From: Archilochus colubris
Taxonomy: Eukaryota > Chordata > Aves > Apodiformes > Trochilidae
Assembly: GCA_023079485.1 (NCBI GenBank)
Contig: CM041084.1
Span: forward strand, 101,164,467 to 101,228,466
Direction: 5' to 3'
Length of the DNA: 64,000 nucleotides
This document shows positions 1 through 13,200 of this stretch, one piece after another (within the stretch, counting starts at the first letter, position 1; every line of letters begins with the position of its first letter). Below the pieces are notes generated by a model, which was not told the DNA's origin, did no database searches, and saw only the letters and a program-made list of their open reading frames with translations. The translations under genes and the position numbers were made by a program.

Positions 1-3000
1 AAGTGCATCCCTGTGTCTTGAGTGGACATTGCCCCTCTAGAGACTGGTGGAGCTTTTCCTTATAGTATAGGTTGCAGCATAGTGAGGAACAAGGGTTACT
101 GCCTACAGCAACACCCTCAGCATCATCTAGCTCATCCCACTGCAGAGCCCAGCACCCTCAGGAAAGGGAACGTGGCAGAACCATTTCTCCCTTCTCCACA
201 CATTAGTACCAGCTGTCCAGCTGATTACACATCCCAGAGTGGATCCAGCCTGAGACAGGACAGCTCATGACACCAAATCCTACGTTTTGCCTCTGCTTCT
301 CTGTCATCTGCATAAACTGAAGAGTATAGGGAAAATTAGTGCCCTTTCTGTCTGATTTTACACCATCCTTCATAGATGCTGGTCTTCAAGGCCCTGATGC
401 ACTCTTACTGGTACATTTGCTTCAATCCCATTTTGTGCTGGCTGCACTTTCCATTTGCAGTAAGTCAGCAGTGCACTTGCTCAGTTATTTATCACTCTGA
501 GACCTTGTGATGGCTCAGTACCTCCATTGCAAACCAGAGAAAAATGGACTTACAGGCATCAGGCTAAGCTGCCAAAAAGAGCTAGCCCAGAGCCAGGGCT
601 AGCCAAGGTGGTGCAACAGCATCCTAGGGATAAAGAGAAAGTGGTGCAGCAAGCACTGTCCCTGCTGCAGGGAGTTCACTACCCAGAAAAAGGGACTAAA
701 GGGTTCCAGCTGGGAAATGCAATCAGATACAGAATCATCATGGAAGAAGTAGAAATGTGGGGCTTCATTCTCCCTCCACTCCATTTATTTAGTAAAAACC
801 AGGAGTAGCATAGGAAAAAACACAGCAATGGTAAAAGGCAGCATTAAAGGAAGGTCTAGTGATGGGGTAATGAATCAACTTTGCAAACTCCACAAACATG
901 TGCTCCTGACAATGGGAACAGGAGTTGTACTTCCAGTTTTTGACAGGCAGACTTAACTATGTAAGTATATCTCCTGGGTACAGGGACACCTGATTTTAAG
1001 CACCACCTTCATATGCATTACCACCTGATTTCTACACACAAAAATCAGTTCAGCAATCACTTTCACTTCCCACTCTTAAAAAACCAGAATGGTGTCACTG
1101 CAAGTCCTGCAGCCAGCAAGAGGGATGACAGAAGGAAGATAGTGTGTAGAGTAAGCCAAAAGATAAGATGTGGAAGCATAACCAAGGAATAAGTTCTTGG
1201 CTCCTGCCTTCAAGGGAATAAAGACATGGGGAGGAAAGGAAAAAATAAAACAAACCTTGCCATGAGGGTGTTAAGCTCCTATCAGAAAAAGGGTTTTCTT
1301 CCAAGCTTAAATTCCTGGGATTACAGGATTTGTATCACTTACTACACACTAAATGTTCCTTGTTCTTACAAAAGAAGGGTTAAAAAACCCACAGGAGTGA
1401 TAAAGACTTAGCGTGGAAGGGAAGTTAAAATGCCCTGAAACGAATCTTTAAATTACCTTTCTAAGCTGAGCTAAATATTTCATTGGGTTTTGACCAACGA
1501 GAGTACTGACCCTGAAAACTAGGCAAATTTCTTTATAAATCACATCTACTTTGTAAAGGATTTCAGTTATTCTCACTGATATTATACCTTTTGATCTTCA
1601 AATGATAATTTCCAGTCACGTTTTGTGTAGAGTTAGTAGATTAATTTCAAGTATCAGCCTCAGAGAGTGTTTAGGGGGTTTCAGTAAAGCCCATCAAGAG
1701 CAAAAAGATCTCTTCCACAAAAACATATCTGACAGAGAATAAAACTTCTCGGATCCACATAATCTTCCCTCTCAGCAGACTAAAGTCCCTGTTCAGGCTG
1801 CATTTCCTACAGGTCACCAAATGTAAGCAGGTAGCATGCCTCAGGATAAGACTTCAGAATCAAGTCCATAGATTTCATACCAATAAAAGTAACTTCATTT
1901 ATCAATAACAGCCTCCATTATGCTTAAAGTTTGGATTTTAGTTTGGTTTCAACAGCACCAGCTACAATCATTTGTGTCACCAATAGCACTACTGCATCTA
2001 GAATGTGAACAAGGTTTCATTTCAGAACAACTTAATTATGAAAAATACTCATGAACCAACCAGCATTTAAAATTTAGCCCTCTGCCTAAAGAGGGTTTAT
2101 CACAGAAGGCCTCAACAGGTCTTCAGCTCACAAGTAGAGTTGCACAGCTGCTTCTGCTACGAAAGAGAAAAGCAGAAATTTCCATAACATTTACATGTGC
2201 ATTAGAAACTCAGTGTAATTACATCTCCATACTGCATTTACTTTGTAAATATGTCACTATTTTATGCTTTTATTTTATGCATTACTCATGGACAGCATAA
2301 AAGTTGAACCAGAAACCTATCAGCAGATGCTGGATTTCTTGCAAGGATATGTGCTTACCATGGCAAACAGATGATCATCTCTCCTTTTTACATTAAGAAG
2401 CCGAAGACAGAAAAGCTAGCAAACACCCAGGCAGCAATTTTTCATTTTGAAGACAGAATTATAAAATGCTATGTACAGTTCAAAAATAAGCTGTTTTTTA
2501 CCTCTGAGCCAAGTGCTGAAATTTAGGATGAGGAAATTAAAATTTAAATAAAATTTCTGAAAGTAGTTGCCAGAATGCTTTCAGCTGAGCCCCAAAGCAG
2601 TTTTCTAATTACAAGTTTAAAAGCTAATCTCCAAAACAGACAAAAGGCCTGAGTGAACATTTAATACTTGAAACATCTTAGTGTGTTTAATTTCTCCCCA
2701 GTGAGTGTGAGAAGTATGTTCTATTTTAAATATATGGATTTTAAAGCTTCTTTATGAGCCTTGCTCCATGTTTCTGCTGCATAGGTTAATGACCAAACCC
2801 CAGAGTAAGAAGCCAGTTTCAGAGGTGTTAACCTACATAGCACCTGGATATAAGCCCATCTGTGAGTGGTTTTGAAAAGGAAAATGTACAATAAAATTAT
2901 ACTATATTGCTGAGGATTTATGGGCACCAAGGTGCCTCCTTCTGACAGTAACTCTGAATAACCACTCTCACAGAATATTTACCAAAGTCCAAATAATCCG

Positions 3001-5586
3001 TAAGAGATGGATTTTGGAATGTGGGTTTTGTCAGTGTCTTTCAGTCCATATCTGCATTTAGTCTTGTGGAAACATAAGAAAGAAATGGCAGATTTCCTAA
3101 GAGAAGAAACCATCTTTTTGGTCTGACCCATCCTATTAGCATTCCAGAGTGCCATAAGCAAGCCCCTTTCTTGGCTAACCAACTGCTGGGGGTCAGGGTG
3201 AAGATGCAAGAGTGAGGGACTGTGCAAGGTCAAGTAGATTTGTCTCAAATTTTTCAATCCAAGCAAGTTTTGGCAAATGCTTTGAACTGCAGGATAATTA
3301 CCACCTACCCACACAGAGAAAAAAACATGTAGGACTTTTATTACATGGTATTCTACTAAGGCAAAAGCCTTAGATAAAGGCAGCAGAATACACATATGGA
3401 AATTAAATGCCCCAAGAAGGTCAAATTGCTACTCATCTCTTACACTGCCTGCCTGCAGCCAGATGATCACAGGGCTCCAGCTTCAAGTTAGCACCTTTCT
3501 GATGGCTCTGCTGTACCAAAAGGAGAGGTAAGCATCTTGCTGACATGTTAAAAAGGAGGCATGAGCTGTCTTTATGTAGAAAGTAAAGGACCATGGGAAA
3601 GAAAAGCCATCCAATACATCCTAAACTATCCAATACATCCTTTAACTTAACCCACAGATATTGGACTCTTGTTCATTTGCATCTAAGCCCCTAAAAAGAT
3701 AATATCCAGAAGTAAGAATTGCTCCAACTATTCAGATGGCAAAGGTCACCTAATGTTAGTGCCTATTAGCAATGGGTATTCAGAATAAGGTATTTACAGA
3801 ACAATTTTCCCTTTGTTTTTTGCATCCTGGTTATTAGAATAGCTAATTTAACAGCCAACAAATTAAAATCAGCCACGAAGCTGGAAGATGTTAAAGACTT
3901 CTCTCAGAATACTTGGACAATCAATCTTGCAGTGAAATCATCATTTAATTCTTTAAAAAACAAACAGACACACTACACTCCGTGGGTGACATTTAATGCA
4001 AGTGCTCTCCCACCACAATATTGTACCATTGTTTCAATAATTCAAGTTCCATCAAACAAAACTCAATTAGAATAAATGAGCAGGTGGCATTTATCTTCTA
4101 CATAAACTACTAATGCTTATACAGAAAGTCATTCAAAGGGTAAAATAAAAACAGGACATAGAAGACAAATTGGAAAATAACAGTAAATGAATGCAAAACA
4201 GTGAATCAAACTTATTTCTGGACTTAGATTTCAATGTATTTTCCCAGATAGTAATCAAAGGAGGAGAACTAATTTGCTTCAGAATTATGAAGTTATTTTC
4301 ATTTCAGAAACTATATTCCATCTGCTCTACTCACATCAGAAGTGTCTAATAATCAATTATATTTCAATTAATTTGCATAAAAAACACTAGAGGAAAAAAA
4401 AAATGGATCCCCATGAGTAAAGCATAGCACCAAGAAAATTCAAGGCTTATTTTATATTCTCTATCATAGGCCTGAAAATATATGTTTTGAACAGCATTAT
4501 AGAATCTCACTTCAACTTGGTTGTCATTAGAGACAAAAGAGCTGAATGCTGTATTTAGATGTTTTTTTAGCACTATTGTAAATTCTAAAGATTAATCACA
4601 ATGATACAACTTAAGTATTTTAACTTAATGTACCAGAAAGTGTACTATTTCAAGTGAAATTAATTAGCCCACAATAATCACAGTAAACCTGAAACAGAAT
4701 TTAATTTAAATTGGAACCTATAGGCATTAAATCCCCAAACTTTTATGAGCACTGGTTCACCACACATTTGCTACACTCCAGTGCCATCTGTCTATAAAAA
4801 AATAATTAACATTTTCTATAAGAACAAATGCACTGTTGAAAAGTGTACTTGGTCCTAGGCCATTGAATCCACTTAAGTTCTCAAGATGAATGACACTGCT
4901 GATCCTTTACTGAATTAAGAAATCATTAAGAAACACTTTCTCAGTTATATTTAAGGCAAACTTCTCTGAAAACAAATTCATCCAGAACGTGGTGATACAG
5001 GGATGCACTATGGAAGTTTCAACTACTCCCCAAAATTAACCTTGAAGTCTTCCTCCAGCATTGAGCAATTTAGCTGAATTCCAAGACCCCAGAGAAGCTG
5101 CAAATAACTACTTTGGCATTTGCATTTAGAAGACCATTTGGGGACAGCCTTTTGAAAGTCCTCAACCTTCAGCAGAGTGACACAAAAATAAATGCTCTGC
5201 CAAAAGCTGCAGCACAAGGGACCTGACACAGACCCCAGTGCAGAGTACAAAGCAGGTTCATTAAATGCAGAGCCTTCCCTTTCCTTCTGCAGCAGGGCAC
5301 TCTGGTGGGTTTTATTTTCCCCCTCCCTGTGAAAAGGGCACAAATACAGCATGGTTTGGGTTATTTGTTTGGGGCCTTCTGGGATTTTGTGGGTTTTGTT
5401 GTTCTTGTGGGTTTGTTTTGTTTTTTTCATGAAGTCTGCTAACAAGCTGAAAAGGTTTAAAAAATCCTGATGGTAATTTAACAGACTGCATCCTGGAAAA
5501 TTTGCCCAAAGGTGTATTCACAAACACCATGGAGGGGAGGAAAACACCATAAGCTTAATGCTTCCAAGTTATGGGATTTTATTTTT
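1..5586. other. Intergenic sequence, no gene recognised
   Basis: This AT-rich stretch lies beyond the 3' end of the AKAP7-family gene. Its open frames are short and show no codon texture or recognisable protein. The longest, on the minus strand at 2979-3395 and 5023-5445, look like chance frames; the second is shaped by a T/G-rich low-complexity run at 5360-5430. A segment near 3070-3300 read on the minus strand contains GGATGGGTCAGACCAAA, which is reminiscent of an old amniote CR1 or SINE tail, but the match is too short to call. Confidence 0.6.
5578..5583 (-). terminator. Candidate polyadenylation signal of the AKAP7-family gene
   Basis: AATAAA on the minus strand lies about 1.15 kb beyond the TAA of the gene and is followed by GT-rich sequence (TGGTGTTTTCC, TGGTGTTTGTG). 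It is the nearest canonical signal I found downstream of the stop. Transcript data would be required to decide, and an internal CpG cluster between stop and signal makes the assignment uncertain. Confidence 0.3.
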
Positions 5587-5615
5587 GGGGGGGGGAGAGG
5601 GGGGAAGAAGGGGGG
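5587..5615 (+). other. G-run tract, quadruplex-capable
   Basis: The plus strand has runs of nine, six and six guanines separated by AGA and AAGAA, and the nine-base run can supply two of the four tracts. This meets the usual pattern for a G-quadruplex. It sits between the candidate polyadenylation site and the CpG cluster. Confidence 0.6.
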
Positions 5616-5744
5616 AAGCTACTTGATCACACCCTTTCTTTGAAACACACTCTTTTCAAGGAAAGATGGAGCTCCTAAAAGACTAAATATCGCTTTTCAG
5701 GGAGCAATTAGAGCAGAAAAGGGAAGCAAGACACTTTTCCAAGG

Positions 5745-5985
5745 GCCCGATTTCCACCCTCCGCATCTATTAACTACCCTCTGTAGGGATGCCTGAGCCC
5801 GCTGCCAGCGCTGGGGTCCCGGTTCCCTTTGCAGCCGCCGCTGTTTTTCCAGCAGCACCATCTACTGGTGTCTGCGCCGTGACGACCCACGGGAAAAACC
5901 CTCACAAAGATGGACGGGGCTCTGGTTTACTCCCTTTTTTTATAACTAGTGCATTCACGCGGGTCTGAAACACACCGGCTCAGGA
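5745..5985. promoter_or_regulatory. Small CpG cluster, possible promoter or insulator
   Basis: About 16 CpG dinucleotides fall in roughly 240 bp, in a window that is otherwise strongly CpG-depleted outside transposons. The core includes GCCGCCGCTG and TGCGCCGTGACGACCCACGG. A CTCF-like motif lies inside and a TATA-like TTTATAACTA follows at about 5938. No exon or start codon was recognised on either strand here, so which gene it serves, if any, is unknown. Confidence 0.4.
5855..5868 (-). promoter_or_regulatory. CTCF-like motif
   Basis: The minus strand reads CCAGTAGATGGTGC. This matches the CTCF core CCASYAGRKGGCRS at all but one position (T for C). Its location within a CpG cluster at the edge of a gene makes it more credible than a random match. 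Confidence 0.4.
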
Positions 5986-5989
5986 AAAG

Positions 5990-6729
5990 TAATTTTTTCC
6001 CCCCTTTAAGGCATTTTAAAAAAGCAATTACGTTTGGATTCCTCTTCCTCACAGTTTCTTCATGTGAAGAAAATAACTACTATTACTGTAAAGTCAGGCA
6101 AAGTAATTCTCTCATCAGGTAGCTACTAGTCAAAGGAAAGGATGTTATTCCACAAAATTGTCTTAATGACTACAATCACCCAACCATTTATAGACACAAA
6201 ATTAATTATTGTGTTGCAATTATAGTTCAGAGTCTTAGGTCAGAGTAGCTGTAGGCATTTGACAAAAATAGGTGTCTTTAGGCAGTACCCAAAAAGGAGA
6301 AGGTAGGTAAAATATGGAGGAAAGTTGGGGCTGCAAACCCAAAGCAGGGGGACAAGCAGGGTGGGAAGAAATGCAATAAAGGTAGAAGTGTACAGAGGTG
6401 TCTGGAAACAGCTTTGGTATCAATGAATGATCGCTGAAGGGACTGATCCTTTAAACCGAGCTCTTTTGTCTTTGTAGTACAGATGCTCACACACCTATAG
6501 CAGAGATTCTTTAGACCGAGGCATTTCACTTTGACAACATACAGTGATATTTCCCTCATACATTTGTTCTATTTTGTGTTCTCAGTCTTCCAAAAAGACT
6601 TTTCTGTCAAAAATTACTTCACTGTTCCTAATCCCCACTTCAGCCAAATACAGCCAAACCACCATGGTTGCCTCTGCCTTCTCCAACATCACCAAGCTTG
6701 GGTCCATCTCACCAAGAATTGCAAGAACT
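5990..6729 (-). other. Presumed 3' UTR of the AKAP7-family gene
   Basis: Sequence directly beyond the TAA is AT-rich and has no conserved reading frame; the small open frames at 6235-6559 overlap each other and show no protein likeness. It is assigned as untranslated only because of its position between the stop codon and the candidate polyadenylation signal. Confidence 0.4.
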
Positions 6730-7299
6730 TTAGTCTGAACTTTTTGGCTGATCAAGTGCACATTCAGTTGCTTCAGTTTTCTGCAAGCTACCATCTGTTT
6801 TCTTTGCTTTTTCTTGCTCCTTTTCTACATTCTTCAATGTTTCTGATCTTGCTGGCAACAGACCAAGTACTGACTCTGAGCAGATCTCTCCAGCTGCAAG
6901 TGAAGTCCCATCTGCAGCTTTAGGCTGTCCCTTCACCTCAGTTTCTTTTTCTTTGCCTGCAATTGATGCCCCAGCAATATTTTCAGATATTTTATCATCA
7001 GCTACTATTGAACACAAGGCAAGTTTACAGCTTGCATCTGTTGCTCCCACTTCAGCCTTTACAGCGCTATTTGGAGGGTCTTCACTGCTGGTTTCTCCTG
7101 CATCTTCTGTCTGCATTTCTTGCTCTTTACTCTCTTCTGAACTCCCAGAGCCCACATTAATTGAACACTCACAATAATAGTAACCAGATTCCTGCTTCTT
7201 CTTGCGTATGGCACAAAGATCAATTTGATGGAGGACCTCTGTGCCAAAATAACTGTCTTCATATTCTCTATAAAGATCCAAACAAATTTTTCTGAAACC
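6730..7299 (-). CDS. AKAP7: AKAP7-family gene, last visible exon with domain end and acidic tail
   Basis: The acceptor is TTCACTATTTAG before GGTTTCAG, phase 0. The first 50 codons finish the AKAP7 domain: DLYREYEDSYFGTEVLHQID and KKKQESGYYYCECSINVG match DLYEKFISHRFGEEILYRID and KKKQSNGYYHCESSIVIG. The frame then continues for 139 codons of a Glu/Ser/Ala/Lys-rich, probably disordered tail to a TAA at 6730-6732. In mammalian AKAP7 the sequence after the domain is a separate exon with the amphipathic PKA-binding helix. No such helix is apparent in this tail. Alternative splicing from a donor inside this exon cannot be excluded; AGTAAAG shortly after the domain end is a weak candidate. Confidence 0.88.
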   Translation of the reverse strand, partial: GFRKICLDLYREYEDSYFGTEVLHQIDLCAIRKKKQESGYYYCECSINVGSGSSEESKEQEMQTEDAGETSSEDPPNSAVKAEVGATDASCKLALCSIVADDKISENIAGASIAGKEKETEVKGQPKAADGTSLAAGEICSESVLGLLPARSETLKNVEKEQEKAKKTDGSLQKTEATECALDQPKSSD

Positions 7300-10200
7300 C
7301 TAAATAGTGAAAAAGAAACGACATGTTACATATACACAAAAAACTGCATGCACTTTAGAAAGGTACAAGATGTCTCAAGTATTATCCTAACAAAATTAAG
7401 AAAATACTCCCTTCTCTGCTCCCTTCCCTTGTCCATCCATCCATGCATGCCCCCTGCTCTCTCTCCAATTAGTATAACAACATCAATTTGATTTGGTGGT
7501 ATTCAGGTTAATACTGAGAAAAATCAATAGTTACTAATTAAAGTTATAGGAAGTTTGGCTGGCTTTTGCTGAATTCTCCACCTATCCCACTCTCCTTTTC
7601 AAGCAAAAAAAAAAAAATGCCAAATATACAAAACCAGATCAACTTAACCCACTCGTATTCAAATGCACCCACCTAAATTTAGGTATTTCAAGCAAGTCAG
7701 ATCCATTGGGAAGCTGCTCCTTTGTCTCCTGAATTCCTTTTAGAAGGTATTTATTTCACTTAAAGTTTGGATTACTTAGTTTCATCCCATTGCTATCTTC
7801 ACAGACTAGAAAAAAGTAATCTTTCTCTTTGGTGTACACATTCCACAACAGTAATTAAATTGCAATCAAGACAGATTAGAAATAGAGCTCATGTACTTCC
7901 CTGTGAGCAAGGAAGTATTCAAAAGAAATACAACTCAGTGACTTTTTGTGAAAAACAGGTTCATTTCAGCAAGCCAGAGGAAAAGAAAACCGCAACAGTT
8001 CTCAGATAGCTACAAAGCACTGCTAGTATTGCAATTGCCAAACACCACAAGAGTCGTAGCATATAAATGGAAACATTTACTCCTATAGCTGGGTATTTTT
8101 CAGCTGCTGACCTGCTCTTTTCAGACTAAGAAAAAGTAACTTCCACTGCCATAATAAGGGCACATGTTCAGCCACTGTACCTTCAGAGTGCTAAGATTTA
8201 AAATAAGCATTCCCCCTGCCCCACTGATTTGATTTCTTCGCAGTTCTCCCCCTGACAAGTTTGGACACAGCCTCAACACCACCCTCCCCCCTAACACCCC
8301 ATATAAAGGTGTCACCAGGGATGAGCAAGCAATCCTGCAATTCCATAGTCCCCATGGCTTTAATTCCAGCAGCAGCAGGCTGCCAGATTAAATGAGAGAC
8401 TCCCACAAAGCATTTAGCCTATAACAAATGGCACATGCCAGGGGCACACATGGAGATGAAGTGAAGGACAGATGAATCAGTAAGCAACAGAGCACCTAAT
8501 GAGCAAAGACACTAGGAAGGCTCCAAGGAACCCCATATAGAACATTGTCTCAAAGTAGACTCAAATCAATTTGTTCAGCCCTGCCCCTGCATGCACGGGA
8601 GTACACAATTACAAACAACTAAAAAAGTTTTTACAAGCTCCCTTCCTTGTAATGACAGCCTTTCTGCCAGGCAGACACACATGGTTCATGGTGTGGGGAT
8701 TGCAGGATGGTGGCCAGAACAGCCAGTGCCACCCAAAGAAATACAAATAGTGTCACAAACACGTTAAGCCATTAGGCACTACTGTCCCTGACCACAGAAA
8801 CAACTAAAAGTTTTTAATTTTGTTTTTAATCCTGTGCCCCAGAGATACTTAAGTATCAGTCAGAGCCAGGCAGTTTGGTATCCTCAAGCCAAATGTCCTT
8901 CTAATGCCACGAGGTTCAGGTCCTGCTGAACTAGAGGCACAGTGCACATGAGGTGTTTTATGGGTAATTTGGAAGGCTGATGAAAATCTGAGTAAGGTCA
9001 TGTCATTGAAGATAACTTATCAAGCAGCCAGAAGAGGGCAGGATTAGGGGTGTCCTTTCATATAAAAACTCCAAACGTTTTAATACAAGTATATGACCCT
9101 GCATGACTGCTGCTCTCTCACCACCCAGGGTAGACCACAGTTATTTGCAGATCTGCACAAAGTGAATCTACTTAAAAGAGGACATAAATCAAGAGCAAAT
9201 GATTTTCACTTCAGCGTGGAGGCACTCAGTCCACAGCTTTGCCAAGACCAGCAGCACCCAGTACTGCAGGCTAAAAACCCACACTGACAAAAACACTTCT
9301 TGGTCTGTGTGCTGGAGGTGGCTCTTACTGCAGGTACTGAAGTGGGTGCTCTTAAAAGGTGAACTGTTCCCTTTTGGCTCATTAAAGAGAGAGGTCAGAA
9401 AACTTAAAGAGCCCATATTTTATGTTTATGCCAAGGGCAGGCTACACAATTTGAACCCAATAAGCACATACTGCTCCTTCAGCAGCTGTTTAAGCTAAAT
9501 AGCACACAAACCAAGCTGTCCCCAGCCCCTCGAGACCTTTAGACAAACAACTAAAGTCAAAGATGCCCAGTTTCCTGAGATCAAAGTTTGAGGCTGCCAT
9601 AGTTGTTTTAAAGAGAACCAGCTTCTCCTTCTCCACCAATAACAATGTCTGCAGCTACTCCAACAATATCATCACATACCTGTCTTGTTAAAATATTTGT
9701 GACATGTGAAATACAAACAGTGAATGTTCAAAACTGTTTCTCAAGCTTCATAGAAGCAGTCAAGTTGCATGAAGTACTTAAACTGCAACATTACTACAAG
9801 GACACAGTTATTTATGGTATAAAGAAAGTAATTACAGCCAGTAGATGGCATCATAATAACTAAAGTAATATTTGTCTTACTCATGCTTTGGCATCTTCTA
9901 CTGTTTAGAGACAGTCTCCTAAAGTCTTCAGGAGTGGGATATTACAGCAGTTAGTTTTCCTCCTTTCTTATCAAAATGTAATGGGGAAGAGATAAAGTAA
10001 GTCAACTATTTTCAGTTGGAGTGTCAGATCTCAAAACCCATACACACTAATATTCTGTTTTGAAGTTTGAGATCAAGTCCTATATCTAGGGTTGACCCTT
10101 AATAGCCTCAGGGAGATTTGTACACCAAGTTGTAGAGTCCACATGCCACCTAATAACCAACTTAACATACAGCCCTGCTCCACTTTGGTGTCACAGCTCT

Positions 10201-13200
10201 GATGTGTAGAACAGTATTTTAGAAACAAAAGTTTCAAGATGCAAATAGATTTGGACAGGGATGAGCAGTGGCTAATAGGCAAAGGAACAGCATTGGATAC
10301 TGTCTGTCTGGACTCCAGGAAGACTTTTCACACCATTTTCCCAAACAATACTCAGTCATTAGTTTAAACTTGATAGTAAAAGCAAGTGTAGAAATACTTT
10401 GGACAAAACCCAGTTATTCCTCTATGCCTATTGTAAATTTTCTGCCTGTACTCATGAAATCCCCCATAGACAGTATAAAAGAAAAAGCCTCCAGCAGAGA
10501 ACAATCAGTACTATCTCCAGCTTTGATTGTACCACGTATATAGGAGGCAAATAAAGTCAATATGAAGTACAAGAAGTCCACAAATTCAAATTCATTTTCT
10601 TCAGCTATTACAGTATTTACTATTTGCTTTGTTGAAGCTCCTTTAGCATTTCAGTTTTGCACTGTATTGACCTCAAATACAAGTACTCTTCCTGGAAACA
10701 TGCAGGACAGTATTCCACTGGGAAAGGAGCAATCTAATCAGAGTTGGTTTTTACTTTAATTGTATGTGATAAAATCCCTTACAACGTTGCAGTAAAGGTT
10801 AGGAAAGCACATCACACATTTCTAGCATAAATCAAGGCACCAGCCTGGCTTCCAAAATAGCAGTAATCTTGTTCTCAGATAAATATTGCTCAGAAGCCAT
10901 CCCTGTGTAAACAGCTTGTCATTGTGTTTTCATGAAAATTTGACTTGCCACAGCAGAAGGGAAACACTAGAGCCATACACAATATGAGAAACAGGCCTCA
11001 TCTTTTCCAGTAGGATATAAGCAAATTGTGTTGTCCATCCAATACCCAAGCTTTGTTTAATAAGGTAAAAAATATTTTTCTCTACTTGCAATGATTATTG
11101 CTCAAGTATATAGTTCCCAAAATTTCATTAGAAGGAAAACAATCACTAGAAGAGATCCCAATTTTAAGAAGTGTTTTAAGCCTGGTTACTTACCCTTCTT
11201 TTCAACCTTGGTGCTTTGGAGAGCTTTAGGAAAGTAAGATGAGGTTTGAAATCTCTGCTCCCTGAAATGTCAAGATTCATTTCAATAAAACATTCTTCCA
11301 CAGCTCCTGGTGAAAAGATAAAAGAAATAAAAGATAATAGTTGGTAGATAAATATTTACATTAAGATTAGACAAAAAAGGCACTATGCATTTCTTGAGCA
11401 AGACACAGCAGATAACTAGTTTTCATACCACTACAGGCAAGGCAGACAAATAAAAAAATAAACAAAAACAAACTTGTGCAGGACATAGAGCCATATGTTG
11501 CAAAGCTCAGACTAGATCCAACCTTCTGCTTGCAATACAATTCTTTCTGAATTCAGACCTCCTATCATAATGGTGAGTTTAGAAAAGCACATGCCTATTG
11601 CAGCCCTGCCAAGAACAAGATGCAGCCACCACTACCACACTGGGATGTATGCTGGGACAGATGCCCCCCAGCTTTTGCAAAAAACAATGGGAGAAGCTAA
11701 GTGCTACCAGCAAAAGGTGCAAGATTTTCAAAACTAATGCAACTCTGCAGCACCTAGACCAATTCAAAAGTAAAAGTCACATGAACACAGTATCCCTCTA
11801 CCCAGATTGTGATGAGGTATTCATGATAGCGTCAGTTAAAAACTTTCATCACGTAATTATAAAGCAATAAGGTTTTATTCTGCTTCAAATTAAGTGTTTG
11901 TAACTCCAGAATTTATATTCTTCAAGGTCTTTAGACTAAAGACTGTAGCAACAAGTCAACCCAAAATGAACTATCCTTGACTTTCATTAACTTTGAGTTG
12001 AGGGACAGAGCCTCAACAAGCACAGTGAGGCAAAGCCCTGCAAATCTGGCAAACACAGAAGATTAACTGTTGTTCAGTAGTTGTGCTTAAACAGTAAAGA
12101 ATAAGTCCAAAATAATATTGAAGGCCTTGGCTAAGGCTGGAGTGTTTAGGACCTCTCTCCAGCAATTTTTCTTATTGCCACAGCTCTTTATACCTCAGCT
12201 GTATAAAAGGGATAAAAGTGAAAAATCACCATCTGCCCTGGAAACCTGCAACATTTATGTGGCTCTTCCTGCCAGATCCCCCCTACCTTGTTGCTCTTTA
12301 ATTGCTTAGGCACTGGGAGAAGCAGGTTTTATGTTGAAGTTTTGTTTAGCACAGCATTTCACATATAGGACAACTGCCTTGAAGTCATCCTACTTCCATT
12401 TTATGTTTACATCTATCAGAAAGTTTAACTACAAGAAGTTTAGCTAAGTGTGTTTATTAGTTTGTCATATGCATTTGTATCAAGGCTTAGTTTCTGGTTT
12501 CGAGTTTAGCTAGTTAATATATTAAAATGTTTCGTTTCAGTATTTGTGAGGGAACAGCAGCTGGAGCTGTCTGGTCAGTTTGCCAAGGCAACTGCCTTAT
12601 GTTTTCCAGCTGGAAAATACATAAAGAACAGGATCCAGTTGCCTGAACAAGCATCTAATGCCCTTTTAGATGCGCTACAGGATGCCCACCTAGCCTCCAG
12701 CTGCCAGTGTAGAAGTGTACAGCCTACCTGTAGGTCCAGTGTGTACATCACATACTTCAGGGCATCTGAAAATGGTATTAGACTATTACTATTAGACATC
12801 AAATAACCCCTAAAGTGCCTCTGGTGCTTTGTCAAAACAGCACATTAATATGAAGAGCTTCTCCATACTAAGTCTTCTTGTTCCCATGCCATTAGGCCAA
12901 ATTACAGCAGACCCTGCAGTACACAGTCAAAGTGCCCAAGATCCTTCTAGAAGAAAGCTCTCCCCTATACATCATCTGGGCAAATAACATTCTCCAGACT
13001 GACATAAAAAAAAATAAGCAAGCTAGACCTCAGCATAACAAAAAACTGAAGCTACCACCTCCTTATGTTCAACACCCAGCACCAGTCCTACCAAGCTCTG
13101 GAAGGAGTTATTACTACAAGGTGAAGGTCTTACTGCCATAAGTAGAGTTTCATCAGAAAGGCTGATGATGGAAGAAAAATTAAGGCTAGGTAGGAACCAC

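Noticed and set aside
2979..3395. 138-codon minus-strand frame
   Set aside because: No family likeness, no splice context and poor codon texture; part may derive from an ancient repeat tail.
6531..7177. Plus-strand frames over the last AKAP7-family exon
   Set aside because: They lie antisense to the confirmed minus-strand exon and have no family likeness.
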